Source: an uncultured Mucilaginibacter sp. (GTDB lineage Bacteria; Bacteroidota; Bacteroidia; Sphingobacteriales; Sphingobacteriaceae). From it: a stretch of DNA of 64,000 nt. A model generated the notes under the pieces. It was given only the letters and a program-made list of their open reading frames with translations. It did no database searches and had not been told where the DNA came from. The position numbers and the translations under genes are program-made. The stretch spans positions 62,001 through 126,000 of the forward strand of contig NZ_CAJYGQ010000010.1 in NCBI RefSeq assembly GCF_913773635.1, written 5' to 3'. Positions 1-9,248 of the stretch are shown here, piece by piece (positions within the stretch are counted from its first letter, which is position 1; every line of letters begins with the position of its first letter).

Positions 1-769
1 CTATCGGCGTGTGCCTGCTGTAGCATTGGCAAAAAAAATGATTGATGATGGTCTGCTGGGTAGGCTGTTTCACTGGCGCGCTGCCTACCAGCAAGATTGG
101 ATAGTTGATCCTGAGTTTCCACTTACATGGCAATTGCGCCAGGAAACTGCTCAGGCGGGTCCGCACTGGGATTTAAATTCGCATTGCGTTGATTTGGGGC
201 ATTATCTGATAGGGCCAGTTGATTCGGTGACAGCAATGAGCACAAACTTTATTACCGAACGGCCTTTAGCCGATGAAGCAAGTACAGGAAATTTACAGGC
301 CGAAGTGAAAGGTAGCGAACGCGGACAGGTAACCGTTGAAGACGCTGCTTTAATGATTGTAAAATTTGCAAACGGTGTTATGGGTTCATTTGAAGCCACA
401 CGTTTTGCAACAGGTCGTAAAAACAAGCTTTCATTTGAAATATACGGAAGCAAAGGGAGCCTGACATTTGATCTAGAGCGAATGAATGAACTCATGTTTT
501 TCTCCTCAAATGATGCTGGCGATACACAAGGCTTCCGAAAAATTATTGCTACTGACCAACAGCACCCATACATTAAAAGCTGGTGGCCACCCGGCCATAT
601 AATTGGCTACGAGCATTCCTTTGTTCACGCGGTAGTTGATTTCATTGATGCCATTGAGAAAAAGAAGCAGGTAACTCCCAATTTTAATGACGGACTCAAT
701 ATCATGAAGGTGCTTGAAGCAGGACTGCTATCGGCTCAAACCAAACAACAAATAACTTTGAATATATAG
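1..769 (+). CDS. Gfo/Idh/MocA family oxidoreductase, 5' truncated by window edge
   Basis: The reading frame is open from base 2 with no stop, and the first visible residues (YRRVPAVALAKKMID) are typical mid-protein sequence of this family, so the N-terminal NAD(P)-binding Rossmann domain lies outside the window and the GTG at 11 is not the true start. What remains is the C-terminal catalytic/substrate domain, including the family-type D-x-N-x-H-x-V-D segment (DLNSHCVDLGHY) whose histidine usually acts in hydride transfer. Members oxidise or reduce sugars, inositols and glycosides. It ends 3 nt before the next gene, so the two are probably cotranscribed. The exact substrate cannot be read from sequence; a sugar or sugar-acid is likely from the neighbouring locus. 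Confidence 0.85.
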   Translation, partial: YRRVPAVALAKKMIDDGLLGRLFHWRAAYQQDWIVDPEFPLTWQLRQETAQAGPHWDLNSHCVDLGHYLIGPVDSVTAMSTNFITERPLADEASTGNLQAEVKGSERGQVTVEDAALMIVKFANGVMGSFEATRFATGRKNKLSFEIYGSKGSLTFDLERMNELMFFSSNDAGDTQGFRKIIATDQQHPYIKSWWPPGHIIGYEHSFVHAVVDFIDAIEKKKQVTPNFNDGLNIMKVLEAGLLSAQTKQQITLNI

Positions 770-772
770 CGT

Positions 773-1666
773 ATGCAAACCCTTAAAGAGAAGTTTTTAC
801 AAGATGGATACGTAATAATAGACGTATTAACGCAACAAGAGATTGACGACTTCAGGCAAATAATGGATGCCCTTATCAGTCCTCAGGTAAAAGCCGGTAA
901 TAATGAAAAGAAGAGTTCCTCATTTCAGCACTTAGGCGATGAACTGAGCGATTTTGGTAAAGAAGCCCGACAGTATTATTTCCATTTGCTAACAAAGCCG
1001 GGTACCGAACCAATACATCACGCTTTTCATCACCCGGTAATTTTAAAAGCCGTTGAAGAGATTATTGGTCCTAACCTTATCGTTAATAACGCCTCAATAC
1101 TTGCAGCTAATGAAGGTACGGAGTATTCATTAGGCTGGCATCGGGATATTATCCAAATACCTCAGGATGAAATTGCCGATTGGCTTTTCTCACCGGAGCG
1201 TTTTCATAACAGCGTTCAAATCAATCTCCCGCTGGTTGATGAAAATTCTTTATGGATTGTTCCTGCAAGTCATAACCGCCCAAACACAGAAGCGGAAAAT
1301 GCAGCATTTAATGGATCTAAGCACTATGCACCAGTAGGAGCTGAAATGCCTGGAGGTGTACCTGTTAAGTTGAAAGCTGGGCAGGCAGTGCTGTATAATA
1401 ATAACCTTATACACAGAGGGTTTACTGAGAAAATGACTATACCACGTCGCACCTTGCACATGGGGTATCATAGCGCTGCATATCCTCCAACCTGGCATTT
1501 TTATCTACTAAACGGAGATCTGCTTACTCCCCAATACCTGGAAACTTTAAGCCCCACAATGCGCACAATGATGCAAGAGTATCTTGAGTGCCGTGCCCAA
1601 TATCCCAACATGGCCGAAACCTGGAAATGGGAGTATAATTTTCCTGAAAAAGAATATACCGCTTAG
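773..1666 (+). CDS. Phytanoyl-CoA dioxygenase (PhyH) family protein
   Basis: A 297-residue cytosolic protein without signal peptide. The 2-oxoglutarate/Fe(II) dioxygenase triad is visible: H123-x-D125 in GWHRD and the distal H214 in NNLIHRG, followed by an Arg-rich stretch (PRRTLHMGYH) suitable for 2-oxoglutarate binding. PhyH-family enzymes in bacteria hydroxylate small molecules; the substrate here is unknown. It starts 3 nt after the oxidoreductase stop, which implies one transcript. A strong hairpin directly downstream (1673-1702) closes this transcript before the SusC operon. Pairs of Gfo/Idh and PhyH genes are found in sugar and sugar-alcohol catabolic clusters, but no specific pathway can be named. 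Confidence 0.85.
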   Translation: MQTLKEKFLQDGYVIIDVLTQQEIDDFRQIMDALISPQVKAGNNEKKSSSFQHLGDELSDFGKEARQYYFHLLTKPGTEPIHHAFHHPVILKAVEEIIGPNLIVNNASILAANEGTEYSLGWHRDIIQIPQDEIADWLFSPERFHNSVQINLPLVDENSLWIVPASHNRPNTEAENAAFNGSKHYAPVGAEMPGGVPVKLKAGQAVLYNNNLIHRGFTEKMTIPRRTLHMGYHSAAYPPTWHFYLLNGDLLTPQYLETLSPTMRTMMQEYLECRAQYPNMAETWKWEYNFPEKEYTA

Positions 1667-1672
1667 TATTTG

Positions 1673-1702
1673 AGGCGGATGCACAGCTCTATGCATCCGC
1701 CT
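1673..1702 (+). terminator. Terminator-like hairpin after the PhyH gene
   Basis: A perfect 11-bp stem (1673-1683 paired with 1692-1702) with an 8-nt loop lies 7 nt after the stop codon. The following TTGAAAATTT is only weakly U-rich. Position and stem strength argue for transcript termination or 3'-end stabilisation. Confidence 0.7.
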
Positions 1703-1770
1703 TGAAAATTTAAGTCGGCTTAATTTCAAATGATGGTTATCTAATAGGTTGCAAATATTAAAATTCAAGC

Positions 1771-1783
1771 TAAAAAAGTATCA
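1771..1783 (+). promoter_or_regulatory. Near-match copy of TAAAAAAGTATTA motif
   Basis: TAAAAAAGTATCA, 12 of 13 bases identical to the exact copies at 1933, 16739 and 25934. It is 162 bp upstream of the exact copy in the same intergenic region and same orientation. Confidence 0.4.
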
Positions 1784-1932
1784 TTAAAGTAAAGCTTGAT
1801 TACGGAATTTTTAAATTTAAATAATCGCTCAATATTAAACTTATAAGTTGTCAGCACTTTTATTGCCAATTTATTTTGTAACCGTTATTGAAATTTTAAA
1901 CCGCACTTATTGAATATGCTACGTATTTTAGA

Positions 1933-1945
1933 TAAAAAAGTATTA
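1933..1945 (+). promoter_or_regulatory. Candidate operator TAAAAAAGTATTA upstream of SusC
   Basis: Exact copy of a 13-bp word that also occurs upstream of the AraC/symporter pair and upstream of the second GH5. It lies about 256 bp before the SusC start. The AraC regulator encoded at 15759-16643 is the natural candidate for binding it (inference). Confidence 0.5.
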
Positions 1946-2201
1946 GAAATGCGTATAAAAAACTTCCATTTTTAGTGATTATAAACCAAACGCTTTTTTG
2001 TATCAAATAAACCAATGATGATACACGCCGAAGCGAATTTTGATAAACCAGCAAGAGCTCGAGACTTGTTGCCCTAAAATGTAAATTATGAAGAAACAAA
2101 CTTTTACTCCATCTCAGAATAGCGGTATAAGTTGCGGTTAATTTAAAGCTCCATCGAAGCATTAACTGTAATTTTTTAATACCGACTAACCAATTAAACA
2201 C

Positions 2202-5200
2202 ATGAACTATTTAAGTCACAAATTTGATGGCATTGCTGTTTGCGGCCCAATCTCGCCGCCTAAAAGCAACTTCCGGTCAAAACTTTACGAACGTAATTTG
2301 CTCAAATCTTTACTCATTTTATTTTTAGCTATAGTAAGCGTGGTATATCCATTTACCGGTGCCTTTGCACAAAACGCTGCTGCCGGCATAAGCATCACCG
2401 GTAAAGTCACCGATGAAAAGGGAGAACCACTTGTTGGTGTAAGCGTGAAGGTAAAAAACGGCCAAACCGCTGCACAAACAGATGTAAGGGGTCAATATAC
2501 AATCAAAGTCCCCAATCAATCGGCAGTGCTTGTTTTTATTTACATGGGTTACGGCACAGCCGAAAAACCTGTGGGTGCAAACAAAACTATCAACGCGCAA
2601 TTGGCGGTATCAAGCAGCAGGCTTGATGATGTCGTTGTAATAGGCTACGGAAGCGTTGCCCGCCGCGATCTTACAGGTTCGGTTGCCTCCGTAAAAGGCG
2701 AAGACCTTACCCGTAACGTGCCCATAAGTGTAAACCAGGGTTTACAGGGTATGGTAGCTGGCGTGCAGGTAAACCGTAATGATGGTGCTCCCGGAGCAGG
2801 TATCAGTATCACAGTTCGCGGCGCAAACTCTTTTACCGGTAGCGAGCCATTGTATGTTATTGATGATATTCCGGTAGTATCGGCACCTACACCCGGTGGC
2901 GCCGAGGATAACTTTCAAACCATCAACGGTCTTTCGTTTTTGAACCCGCAGGATGTTGAAAGCATTGAGATATTGAAAGATGCGTCGGCCACAGCTATTT
3001 ACGGTTCAAGAGGTGCTAACGGTGTTGTATTGATTACCACTAAAAAAGGCAAAGCCGGAAAAGATAAGGTTAACCTTATAGCTAATACAAGCTGGGCAAC
3101 AATATCTAAAAAGGTTGACATGCTTGGAGCCTATGAGTACGCGGTGTTACAAAACGAGGCGGCTCAAAACCTAACCACCTATTACGGTTCTCCGTTGTCT
3201 CTGCCTTTCCCAGGTAACTTCGGACGTGACCCTATTACTCTTGCAAACAACGTATACCGCCCTAAGCCGGAAGATTACATCAACGGTTTACCCGCAGGTA
3301 GCGTTTATCCGGAAGGCTTTAAAGGTGAAGACTGGCAAGATCAGGTATTCAGAACTGCAATGACCAAAGACTATACTTTGCAGGTTGCTGGAGGTAATGA
3401 AAAAGGCAGTCACCTCATTTCAGGTAACTACCTCGATCAGGAAGGTATTATTAAGCGTACCGGTTTCAAACGTTATGGTTTGCAGCTAAACATAAACCGC
3501 AACGTAAGCCGTTTTTTCCAAATTGGAACAAACAGTAACGTTACTTACACCAACTATGTATTAGGTAAAACCAATACATCAGGTGCACAGCCAAGCTTAA
3601 TAAGCTCAGCGTTGTTTTTTCCGCCAACGTGGCCTTTGGATGATCCTTATGCCGATGCCAGGCAGCAATACGTAAATGCTTCAGGCCTAAGTAACCCAAT
3701 ATTGTCGATTGATAATTCAGATGACCGTACAAAATCTGTGCGTGTGTATACAACCGGCTATGCGCAGTTGAACTTTACGCCGTGGTTAAACTTTAGGCAG
3801 CGTATTGGTTATAACTACAACACCAATATGCGTCAAACTTATTACAAACGTAATATCCCTGAAGGTCGCATTCCTGGTGGCCAGGCATCTGAGGCAAATA
3901 ACAGCTACGCCCAATTAACACTTGAGTCATTGTTAAATTTCAAGAAAACCTTTAATAAAGTACATACAATTAATGCCGTAGCAGCCTTCACTTATGAAAA
4001 AGGACAGGCATATTGGAATGAACAGCGCGCAAATGGTTTTCCTAACGATCTTACTGGTTACTGGAACCTTGCAGCCGGACTAAACCAGGCATTACCTTAC
4101 AACTATCGCGAAGACAATGCGCTGATGTCTGTATTAGCACGCATAAATTATAGCTATAAAGGCAAGTACTTGTTCACTGCAAACTTCAGACGCGATGGCT
4201 CGAGTAAATTTAGTGAGCTTAATAAGTTCGCAAACTTTGGTGGCTTGGCTTTCGCCTGGACCGCAAGTGAGGAAGAATTTATACGCAATCTCAATACATT
4301 TTCAAACCTGAAAGTTCGTGCAAGCATTGGAGGCACAGGTAACCAGGGTATAGGTCCTTATGGTACGCTTAACAGAGTAGTATCAGCAAATGCAATCGTT
4401 GATAAGGATGGCTCTATCGGTTCGGGCTATCGTTTGGATGATGGCCGTGGTATAGTTGATCCCAATTTGAAATGGGAAACAACACTACAAAGCGACGCAG
4501 GCATAGATATGGGTTTCTTGAACAACCGCTTAAACGTAACAGTTGATGTTTACTACAAAAAAACTAAAGATTTGTTGCAAAGCATCAACGTGGCCCCAAG
4601 TACAGGATATCGCACCAAGCTAACCAACTTCGGTACAGTTATAAACCGTGGTTTAGAAGTAAGCGTACAAGGCGGCATTATTCAAAGCAGTAAGTTTAAG
4701 TGGGGGGTAAATGCTAACATAGCATTTAATCGCAACAAAATAATGGACTTACCAGCCGATCAATTTGCACAGCGTTTGTATCACGGTGTCGATCAAGTGC
4801 TTATACAACGTAACGGGCAGCCAATTGGTGCAATCTATGGTTTAGTTGAAGACGGCTTTTATGATAATATAGCTGAGGTACGTGCCGATCCGCGTTGGGC
4901 AGGCTTAGATGACGCTCAACTTAATCAGAAGCTGGGAACCATCAAATACAAAGATACCGATGGTAACCGCGCCGTTTTAAGCCAGTCTACCGACCGTTTA
5001 ATAATTGGTAGCACCCAGCCCGATTATACTTGGGGTATTACTAACACCTTTAATTACAAACGTTTTGACTTTAGCTTCTTCATACATGGGGTGATGGGTG
5101 CTGACGTTATCAATACTAACTTACTTAAAGTTAGGTTGAGCAACACAGGTAACTCTACGGTGGCTGCTTTCAATGGTCGCTGGACACCGGCAACTGCGGC

Positions 5201-5510
5201 AACCGCAACCTGGCCACGTGCTGATGCATCTTCAACTATGGAGTACTTGTTTTCAAACAGATATATTGAGGATGGAACCTTCATCCGTTTAAAAACAATT
5301 AATCTTGGTTACACCTTTAAAACTCCTGCTAAATTCTTAGGCGATATAAATGTGTATGGCAACGTAAGCAACGTGTTTACCATTACCAACTATAGCTGGT
5401 TTGACCCTGATGTGAACTCGTTTGGTGGTGATGCCTCACGCCGTGGTGTTGATATGAACTCGTATCCTAACGCCCGTACATTCACTTTAGGTGTAAGAGC
5501 TTCATTTTAA
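2202..5510 (+). CDS. SusC/RagA-family TonB-linked outer membrane receptor
   Basis: 1102-residue outer-membrane importer for oligosaccharides that works with the adjacent SusD lid. A 33-residue hydrophilic lead precedes a hydrophobic signal segment ending near FAQ57. A carboxypeptidase-D-like domain (about 64-135) begins GISITGKVTDEKGEPLVGV, followed by the SusC signature DDVVVIGYG (142-150), the plug domain with ILKDASATAIYGSRGANGV, and a 22-strand-type barrel to the C-terminal aromatic residue of GVRASF. There is no STN domain, so control by an ECF sigma/FecR pair is unlikely; the AraC regulator downstream is a better candidate. It is the first gene of an operon with SusD 19 nt behind it. 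Confidence 0.97.
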   Translation: MNYLSHKFDGIAVCGPISPPKSNFRSKLYERNLLKSLLILFLAIVSVVYPFTGAFAQNAAAGISITGKVTDEKGEPLVGVSVKVKNGQTAAQTDVRGQYTIKVPNQSAVLVFIYMGYGTAEKPVGANKTINAQLAVSSSRLDDVVVIGYGSVARRDLTGSVASVKGEDLTRNVPISVNQGLQGMVAGVQVNRNDGAPGAGISITVRGANSFTGSEPLYVIDDIPVVSAPTPGGAEDNFQTINGLSFLNPQDVESIEILKDASATAIYGSRGANGVVLITTKKGKAGKDKVNLIANTSWATISKKVDMLGAYEYAVLQNEAAQNLTTYYGSPLSLPFPGNFGRDPITLANNVYRPKPEDYINGLPAGSVYPEGFKGEDWQDQVFRTAMTKDYTLQVAGGNEKGSHLISGNYLDQEGIIKRTGFKRYGLQLNINRNVSRFFQIGTNSNVTYTNYVLGKTNTSGAQPSLISSALFFPPTWPLDDPYADARQQYVNASGLSNPILSIDNSDDRTKSVRVYTTGYAQLNFTPWLNFRQRIGYNYNTNMRQTYYKRNIPEGRIPGGQASEANNSYAQLTLESLLNFKKTFNKVHTINAVAAFTYEKGQAYWNEQRANGFPNDLTGYWNLAAGLNQALPYNYREDNALMSVLARINYSYKGKYLFTANFRRDGSSKFSELNKFANFGGLAFAWTASEEEFIRNLNTFSNLKVRASIGGTGNQGIGPYGTLNRVVSANAIVDKDGSIGSGYRLDDGRGIVDPNLKWETTLQSDAGIDMGFLNNRLNVTVDVYYKKTKDLLQSINVAPSTGYRTKLTNFGTVINRGLEVSVQGGIIQSSKFKWGVNANIAFNRNKIMDLPADQFAQRLYHGVDQVLIQRNGQPIGAIYGLVEDGFYDNIAEVRADPRWAGLDDAQLNQKLGTIKYKDTDGNRAVLSQSTDRLIIGSTQPDYTWGITNTFNYKRFDFSFFIHGVMGADVINTNLLKVRLSNTGNSTVAAFNGRWTPATAATATWPRADASSTMEYLFSNRYIEDGTFIRLKTINLGYTFKTPAKFLGDINVYGNVSNVFTITNYSWFDPDVNSFGGDASRRGVDMNSYPNARTFTLGVRASF

Positions 5511-5529
5511 TCAATAAGGAACCTACAAA

Positions 5530-7206
5530 ATGAAAAGAAGAAATATTAAAATAGCTTTCGTTGCTTTCTGCGCCGTAATGATGTGCGGCTCATGCCGAAA
5601 AGCCCTGGAAGAAACTCCATATTCATTTATTGCGCCTGAGCAACTTGGCGATTCAAAAGAAGCTGCACAATTATGGGTTAACGGTGTAAAAAGCTCGTTT
5701 ACCACGGGAGGGTTTTTTGCCTACGCTATATTTAACCGCGTTTATGACGTTGATAGTGATGATTCATCGGGACCAAACTGGGCTTTTGCTGCCACAGGTG
5801 CCGGTAACTTCCAGGAGAATACCGATATCAGGGCTTACTGGTTTGACCTTTACAACTTAATATCAAGGTCAAACAATGCCATAAGCCGCATTAACGCAAT
5901 GACAGCTATTGACCAGGCATCAAAAGATAATGCCTTGGGCGAACTAAACTTTTACCGTGCGTGGGCATACTTTACTTTAGTAAGAGGCTTTGGTCCGGTT
6001 CCGTTATATAAGTTTTCGGTAACAGATGGTGAAGATCCTGATCAACCACGTGCACCGGTAGCTAGTGTTTACGCGTTTATTGTCGAGTGCCTCAAGCAAT
6101 CAGAAACCCAATTGTTTAGCCGTAAAAATGCTGCTTACAAAGCCGGTACCCTTAGTCAGGAAGCTGCGAAAACACTGTTAGCCAAAGTGTACTTAAACAT
6201 GGCCTCGGGTGCCCTGGCCGGTGCGCAGGTAACTGTTTACGGTGGCCCGCAGGGCTCTCGTGGTGCAAGGCGTAATCCGGTTGCTACAACCTACACAAAA
6301 TCAGTAGTGGCCGGTCATGAGGGTATCAACGCCCGTGAGTACTTTACACTTGCCCGCAACAAAGCTAAAGAGGTAATGGATGCGGCTGACGGTAATTTAG
6401 GTCTTTTTTCAACCTGGGAGCAGGTTTGGCAAAAAGGTAACCGCGGTGGCAAAGAGCATCTTTGGATGATGTATGGCAAAAGCAATAGCGAAGACTTTGG
6501 TAACTTTTTAACTTACCATTACTCTGGTATTGAAGGAGCTAACGGAGCGCGCGTGCAAAGTGGTGGAGGCTTCTATGGCTTGTCTGACCATTGGTACAAT
6601 TTGTTTGAAACAAAAGATGCACGTATAAGGCAAGGTGTAACTCATAAATGGCTTAACTATCGCGGTGAAAAACAGTGGTACCCGGCCAAAGAAGTTGGCA
6701 GTACTGATCCGGCAGTTGGATATGACCCAACCTATATGTACTCTGATGATGACAGCCATATTGCCTTGGTTACCAAGTTTTATGACGTAGCCGACCGTAC
6801 TGTGTTCCGTACTGATGCAGCATACCCTTGGTTGAGGTTTGCCGAAACACTTCTAATATTTGCTGAAGCCGATAACGAAGTTAACGGCCCTACAACCGAC
6901 GCGCTTAATGCTGTAAATCAGTTACGCACCCGTAGCAATGCCACCCCGGCAAGCGTAGCCGATTTTAATCAGCAAAGCCTGCGTTCATATATACTCGAAG
7001 AGCGCCGCCGCGAACTGGCAGCAGAAGGAAGCCGCGCCTGGGATTTACGCCGTTGGGGAATTTATCTGCAGGTCATGAATGCAATTGGCGCTGTTGATGC
7101 AAACGGTATTGTAAAAAGCCGCCAGCAAAGACACCTGTTGTTCCCGTTACCAATTGATGAGATTAACGGTAACAAAAACATTGACGGCAATAACCCGGGT
7201 TGGTAA
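5530..7206 (+). CDS. SusD/RagB-family nutrient-binding lipoprotein
   Basis: 558-residue surface lipoprotein pairing with the upstream SusC. The signal peptide ends in a lipobox (CGSC, lipidated C22). The TPR-rich SusD fold is recognisable: the N-terminal part contains the RSNNAISRIN helix, and the C-terminal half has LRFAETLLIFAEADNEVNG, the NQLRTRSN helix and the ILEERRRELAAEGSRAWDLRRWG signature. It binds glycan at the cell surface and closes the SusC barrel. The gap to SusC is 19 nt and to the next gene 46 nt. Length and order are standard for a polysaccharide-utilisation locus; the ligand cannot be read from sequence. Confidence 0.97.
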   Translation: MKRRNIKIAFVAFCAVMMCGSCRKALEETPYSFIAPEQLGDSKEAAQLWVNGVKSSFTTGGFFAYAIFNRVYDVDSDDSSGPNWAFAATGAGNFQENTDIRAYWFDLYNLISRSNNAISRINAMTAIDQASKDNALGELNFYRAWAYFTLVRGFGPVPLYKFSVTDGEDPDQPRAPVASVYAFIVECLKQSETQLFSRKNAAYKAGTLSQEAAKTLLAKVYLNMASGALAGAQVTVYGGPQGSRGARRNPVATTYTKSVVAGHEGINAREYFTLARNKAKEVMDAADGNLGLFSTWEQVWQKGNRGGKEHLWMMYGKSNSEDFGNFLTYHYSGIEGANGARVQSGGGFYGLSDHWYNLFETKDARIRQGVTHKWLNYRGEKQWYPAKEVGSTDPAVGYDPTYMYSDDDSHIALVTKFYDVADRTVFRTDAAYPWLRFAETLLIFAEADNEVNGPTTDALNAVNQLRTRSNATPASVADFNQQSLRSYILEERRRELAAEGSRAWDLRRWGIYLQVMNAIGAVDANGIVKSRQQRHLLFPLPIDEINGNKNIDGNNPGW

Positions 7207-7252
7207 ACAACTCAGCAATTAACTACTGTAACTTTTAATAGTACACGTTATT

Positions 7253-8386
7253 ATGAAAAAATTAAGATTTACCAATCATATTGTGGCTTTGAGCATGGCT
7301 TTTGTAAGCCTGCACTTAGCCGCCTGTAAAAAAGACAAGGATAATAGCGGTAATTGTGATGGCACACCAACCATTACAAAGGTTGTAAAACCCACCGATA
7401 GAACAATAACCGTTACATCAGGCAATTTACGTGAGTTTGTTACTATCCAGGGTACCAATCTATGCGGTGTTCAGGAAGTAATGTTCAACAACATTAAAGT
7501 AACCTCAGCCGATTTTTATGCCACGGCTGACGAGGTAACAGTACGCATCCCGACAAGCGTGCCAAACCCTGATCAGATAACCAATAAGTTAACGGTAACT
7601 ACGCCAACGGGTAACGCTACAACAACTTTTGCTGTTAACATACCGGCCATAAGTATAACCGGTGTGGATAATGAATATGCGCCGGCAGGTACAACCATGA
7701 CGCTGTTTGGACCAAGCTTCGGCATTTACGGGTTTACCGGTGGTAAGGGTAAGGTATTCTTTGGCAATACAGAGGCAACCATTACAAAAGCAACTGCAGA
7801 TACATTGCAGGTTACCGTACCGGCAGGCGTTGCGCAAAACTCGCCTATAAAGGTTGTAGCTGATAACGGTAGCAATGCTACTTACGCCTATCCATATATG
7901 GACAACACCAACATGATGTTTGATTTTGATACTAAAACCGGTACTGCTGCCGGCTTTATTACAAACAGTGCAACACCTGGTGCCATAAGCGGAAAGTATA
8001 TGCGAATTGCGAAAAGTACCGGTACATGGGCTGCGGATGAAATTGTTAGAGGAACGGCCAAATTACCGCAAGATGTGGTTGACCATCCTGATCAGTATCT
8101 CTATAAGTTTGAGATTAATACACAGGTGCCGTTTAACCAGCAAGGTATACGTATGTGGGCTGATTATGGCGATAGTGGTACTTATTACTTATGGAATCCT
8201 ACCGTGTCACCGTTTGATACCCGGGGTAAATGGATAACCTATTCAATACCGTTACTTGATATTGTGAAGAAACCAACTATAGTGGCACGTACCAATAACG
8301 ATTATACCTTCAGGTCAATTGTTTATGGTCCAACGCCTTTTACTATTGATTTATCAATGGATAATATACGCATAGTGCACAAATAA
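7253..8386 (+). CDS. Surface glycan-binding lipoprotein, two IPT/TIG domains
   Basis: 377-residue lipoprotein in the SusE/SusF/SGBP-B position. Lipobox LAAC with C25, followed by a charged KKDKD stretch. Two IPT/TIG immunoglobulin-like domains follow (about 35-130 and 131-212, the second beginning ITGVDNEYAPAGTTMTLFGPSF). The C-terminal module (about 215-377), starting NMMFDFDTKTG and ending DNIRIVHK, resembles the glycan-binding end domain of xyloglucan SGBP-B-type proteins. It probably holds polysaccharide at the surface for the GH5 enzyme. The second IPT and C-terminal module are repeated in the next gene, which indicates a duplication. Confidence 0.85.
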   Translation: MKKLRFTNHIVALSMAFVSLHLAACKKDKDNSGNCDGTPTITKVVKPTDRTITVTSGNLREFVTIQGTNLCGVQEVMFNNIKVTSADFYATADEVTVRIPTSVPNPDQITNKLTVTTPTGNATTTFAVNIPAISITGVDNEYAPAGTTMTLFGPSFGIYGFTGGKGKVFFGNTEATITKATADTLQVTVPAGVAQNSPIKVVADNGSNATYAYPYMDNTNMMFDFDTKTGTAAGFITNSATPGAISGKYMRIAKSTGTWAADEIVRGTAKLPQDVVDHPDQYLYKFEINTQVPFNQQGIRMWADYGDSGTYYLWNPTVSPFDTRGKWITYSIPLLDIVKKPTIVARTNNDYTFRSIVYGPTPFTIDLSMDNIRIVHK

Positions 8387-8404
8387 CCCCTAGTAAATTT
8401 AAAC

Positions 8405-9202
8405 ATGAAAAAAGCTTTAAGTTTAACCGGCATGATGCTGGGTGGCCTTGCCATGGGCTTTGCGCAAAGTAGTTCGTTTACGCTTACCAAAATGCTTAAC
8501 GAGTATGCACCCGTAGGTAGTAACATGGTAATTATAGGCTCCCAGTTAAAAAGTAATGTTGTTCCCGGTAAAGCAAAGGTGCTGTTTGGTAGCACCGAGG
8601 CAGCCATTGTAAGGTTGACCGATGATAGTTTATACGTTAAGGTGCCTGAAAATGCACAGTCAGGCAACACCATCAAAGTACTAGCAGGCGGCACTGAAAA
8701 AACAGTTCCTTATCAGTATAAAGATAAGCGTAACATGATATTTGATTTTGAGTCGGGTTCGGTAAGTGAGTTTACCACTAAAAGTTCCAAACCAGGGGCT
8801 ATTGATGGTAAGTACATCCGGGTGGAAAAGGAGATACCATCATGGTCGGTAATTGACTTCGTACAGGGTAATGTGCCTTTACCTGCAGATGTAGTAAAAA
8901 ATCCGGAAAATTATGTGTTTAAATTCGAAGTAAACACACTTAAACCATTTGACGCCAACATGATCAAATTTATGATTGACGGCGATTATCATGAGGTAAA
9001 CACCTACTTGTGGAAAAGCAGGCAGACGTTTGATACACGCGGGCAGTGGCAAACCTTTTCTATTGATTTAGGCAAAATGATCAATACTCCGCTTAAGGAG
9101 TCGTCAGCCAAGCACAAGGTTAAGTTTTCGTATCACGGCAATGGCATTTTGGATGCCGATATGTCGTTCGATAATTTCCGCATAGTACCTAAAGAAGATT
9201 AA
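8405..9202 (+). CDS. Secreted glycan-binding protein, shortened paralogue of upstream SGBP
   Basis: 265 residues with a signal peptide (cleavage probably after GFA, before QSSS) and no lipobox cysteine, so it should be soluble rather than lipid-anchored, unlike its neighbour. One IPT/TIG domain (about 24-108, MLNEYAPVGSNMVIIGS) precedes a C-terminal module (112-265) that matches the upstream protein block for block: NMIFDFESGS against NMMFDFDTKT, KPGAIDGKYIRV against TPGAISGKYMRI, TFDTRGQW against PFDTRGKW, MSFDNFRIV against LSMDNIRIV. It therefore equals the second half of that protein. It starts 18 nt after it, and a terminator-like hairpin follows. Confidence 0.82.
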   Translation: MKKALSLTGMMLGGLAMGFAQSSSFTLTKMLNEYAPVGSNMVIIGSQLKSNVVPGKAKVLFGSTEAAIVRLTDDSLYVKVPENAQSGNTIKVLAGGTEKTVPYQYKDKRNMIFDFESGSVSEFTTKSSKPGAIDGKYIRVEKEIPSWSVIDFVQGNVPLPADVVKNPENYVFKFEVNTLKPFDANMIKFMIDGDYHEVNTYLWKSRQTFDTRGQWQTFSIDLGKMINTPLKESSAKHKVKFSYHGNGILDADMSFDNFRIVPKED

Positions 9203-9211
9203 TATTTTTAC

Positions 9212-9238
9212 ACAGGGGCATATCAATGTCCCTGTTTT
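9212..9238 (+). terminator. Intrinsic terminator inside the SusC locus
   Basis: A 10-bp stem (9212-9221 with 9226-9235, one G-U pair), a 4-nt loop and a TTTT(AC)TTTTT tract lie 9 nt after the second glycan-binding gene. This is a good Rho-independent terminator, so enzymes downstream would be expressed at a lower level by read-through or from their own promoter. Confidence 0.8.
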
Positions 9239-9248
9239 ACTTTTTACC

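Larger units (their letters stand above)
1703..2201 (+). promoter_or_regulatory. SusC upstream regulatory region (about 0.5 kb, no gene)
   Basis: AT-rich gap ahead of the SusC/D operon. It holds one exact copy (1933-1945) and one 12/13 copy (1771-1783) of the recurring word TAAAAAAGTATTA. I found no convincing TTTG-N19-21-TAnnTTTG promoter by eye. A 17-codon ORF (2088-2141) lies 60 nt before the SusC start but nothing else supports it as a gene. Confidence 0.55.

Noticed and set aside
202..573. Minus-strand ORF of 123 codons inside the Gfo/Idh gene
   Set aside because: Shadow of the plus-strand gene; no family-like sequence, no start context.
8323..8694. Minus-strand ORF of 123 codons across two glycan-binding genes
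   Set aside because: Overlaps two well-supported genes and spans their junction; looks like antisense noise.
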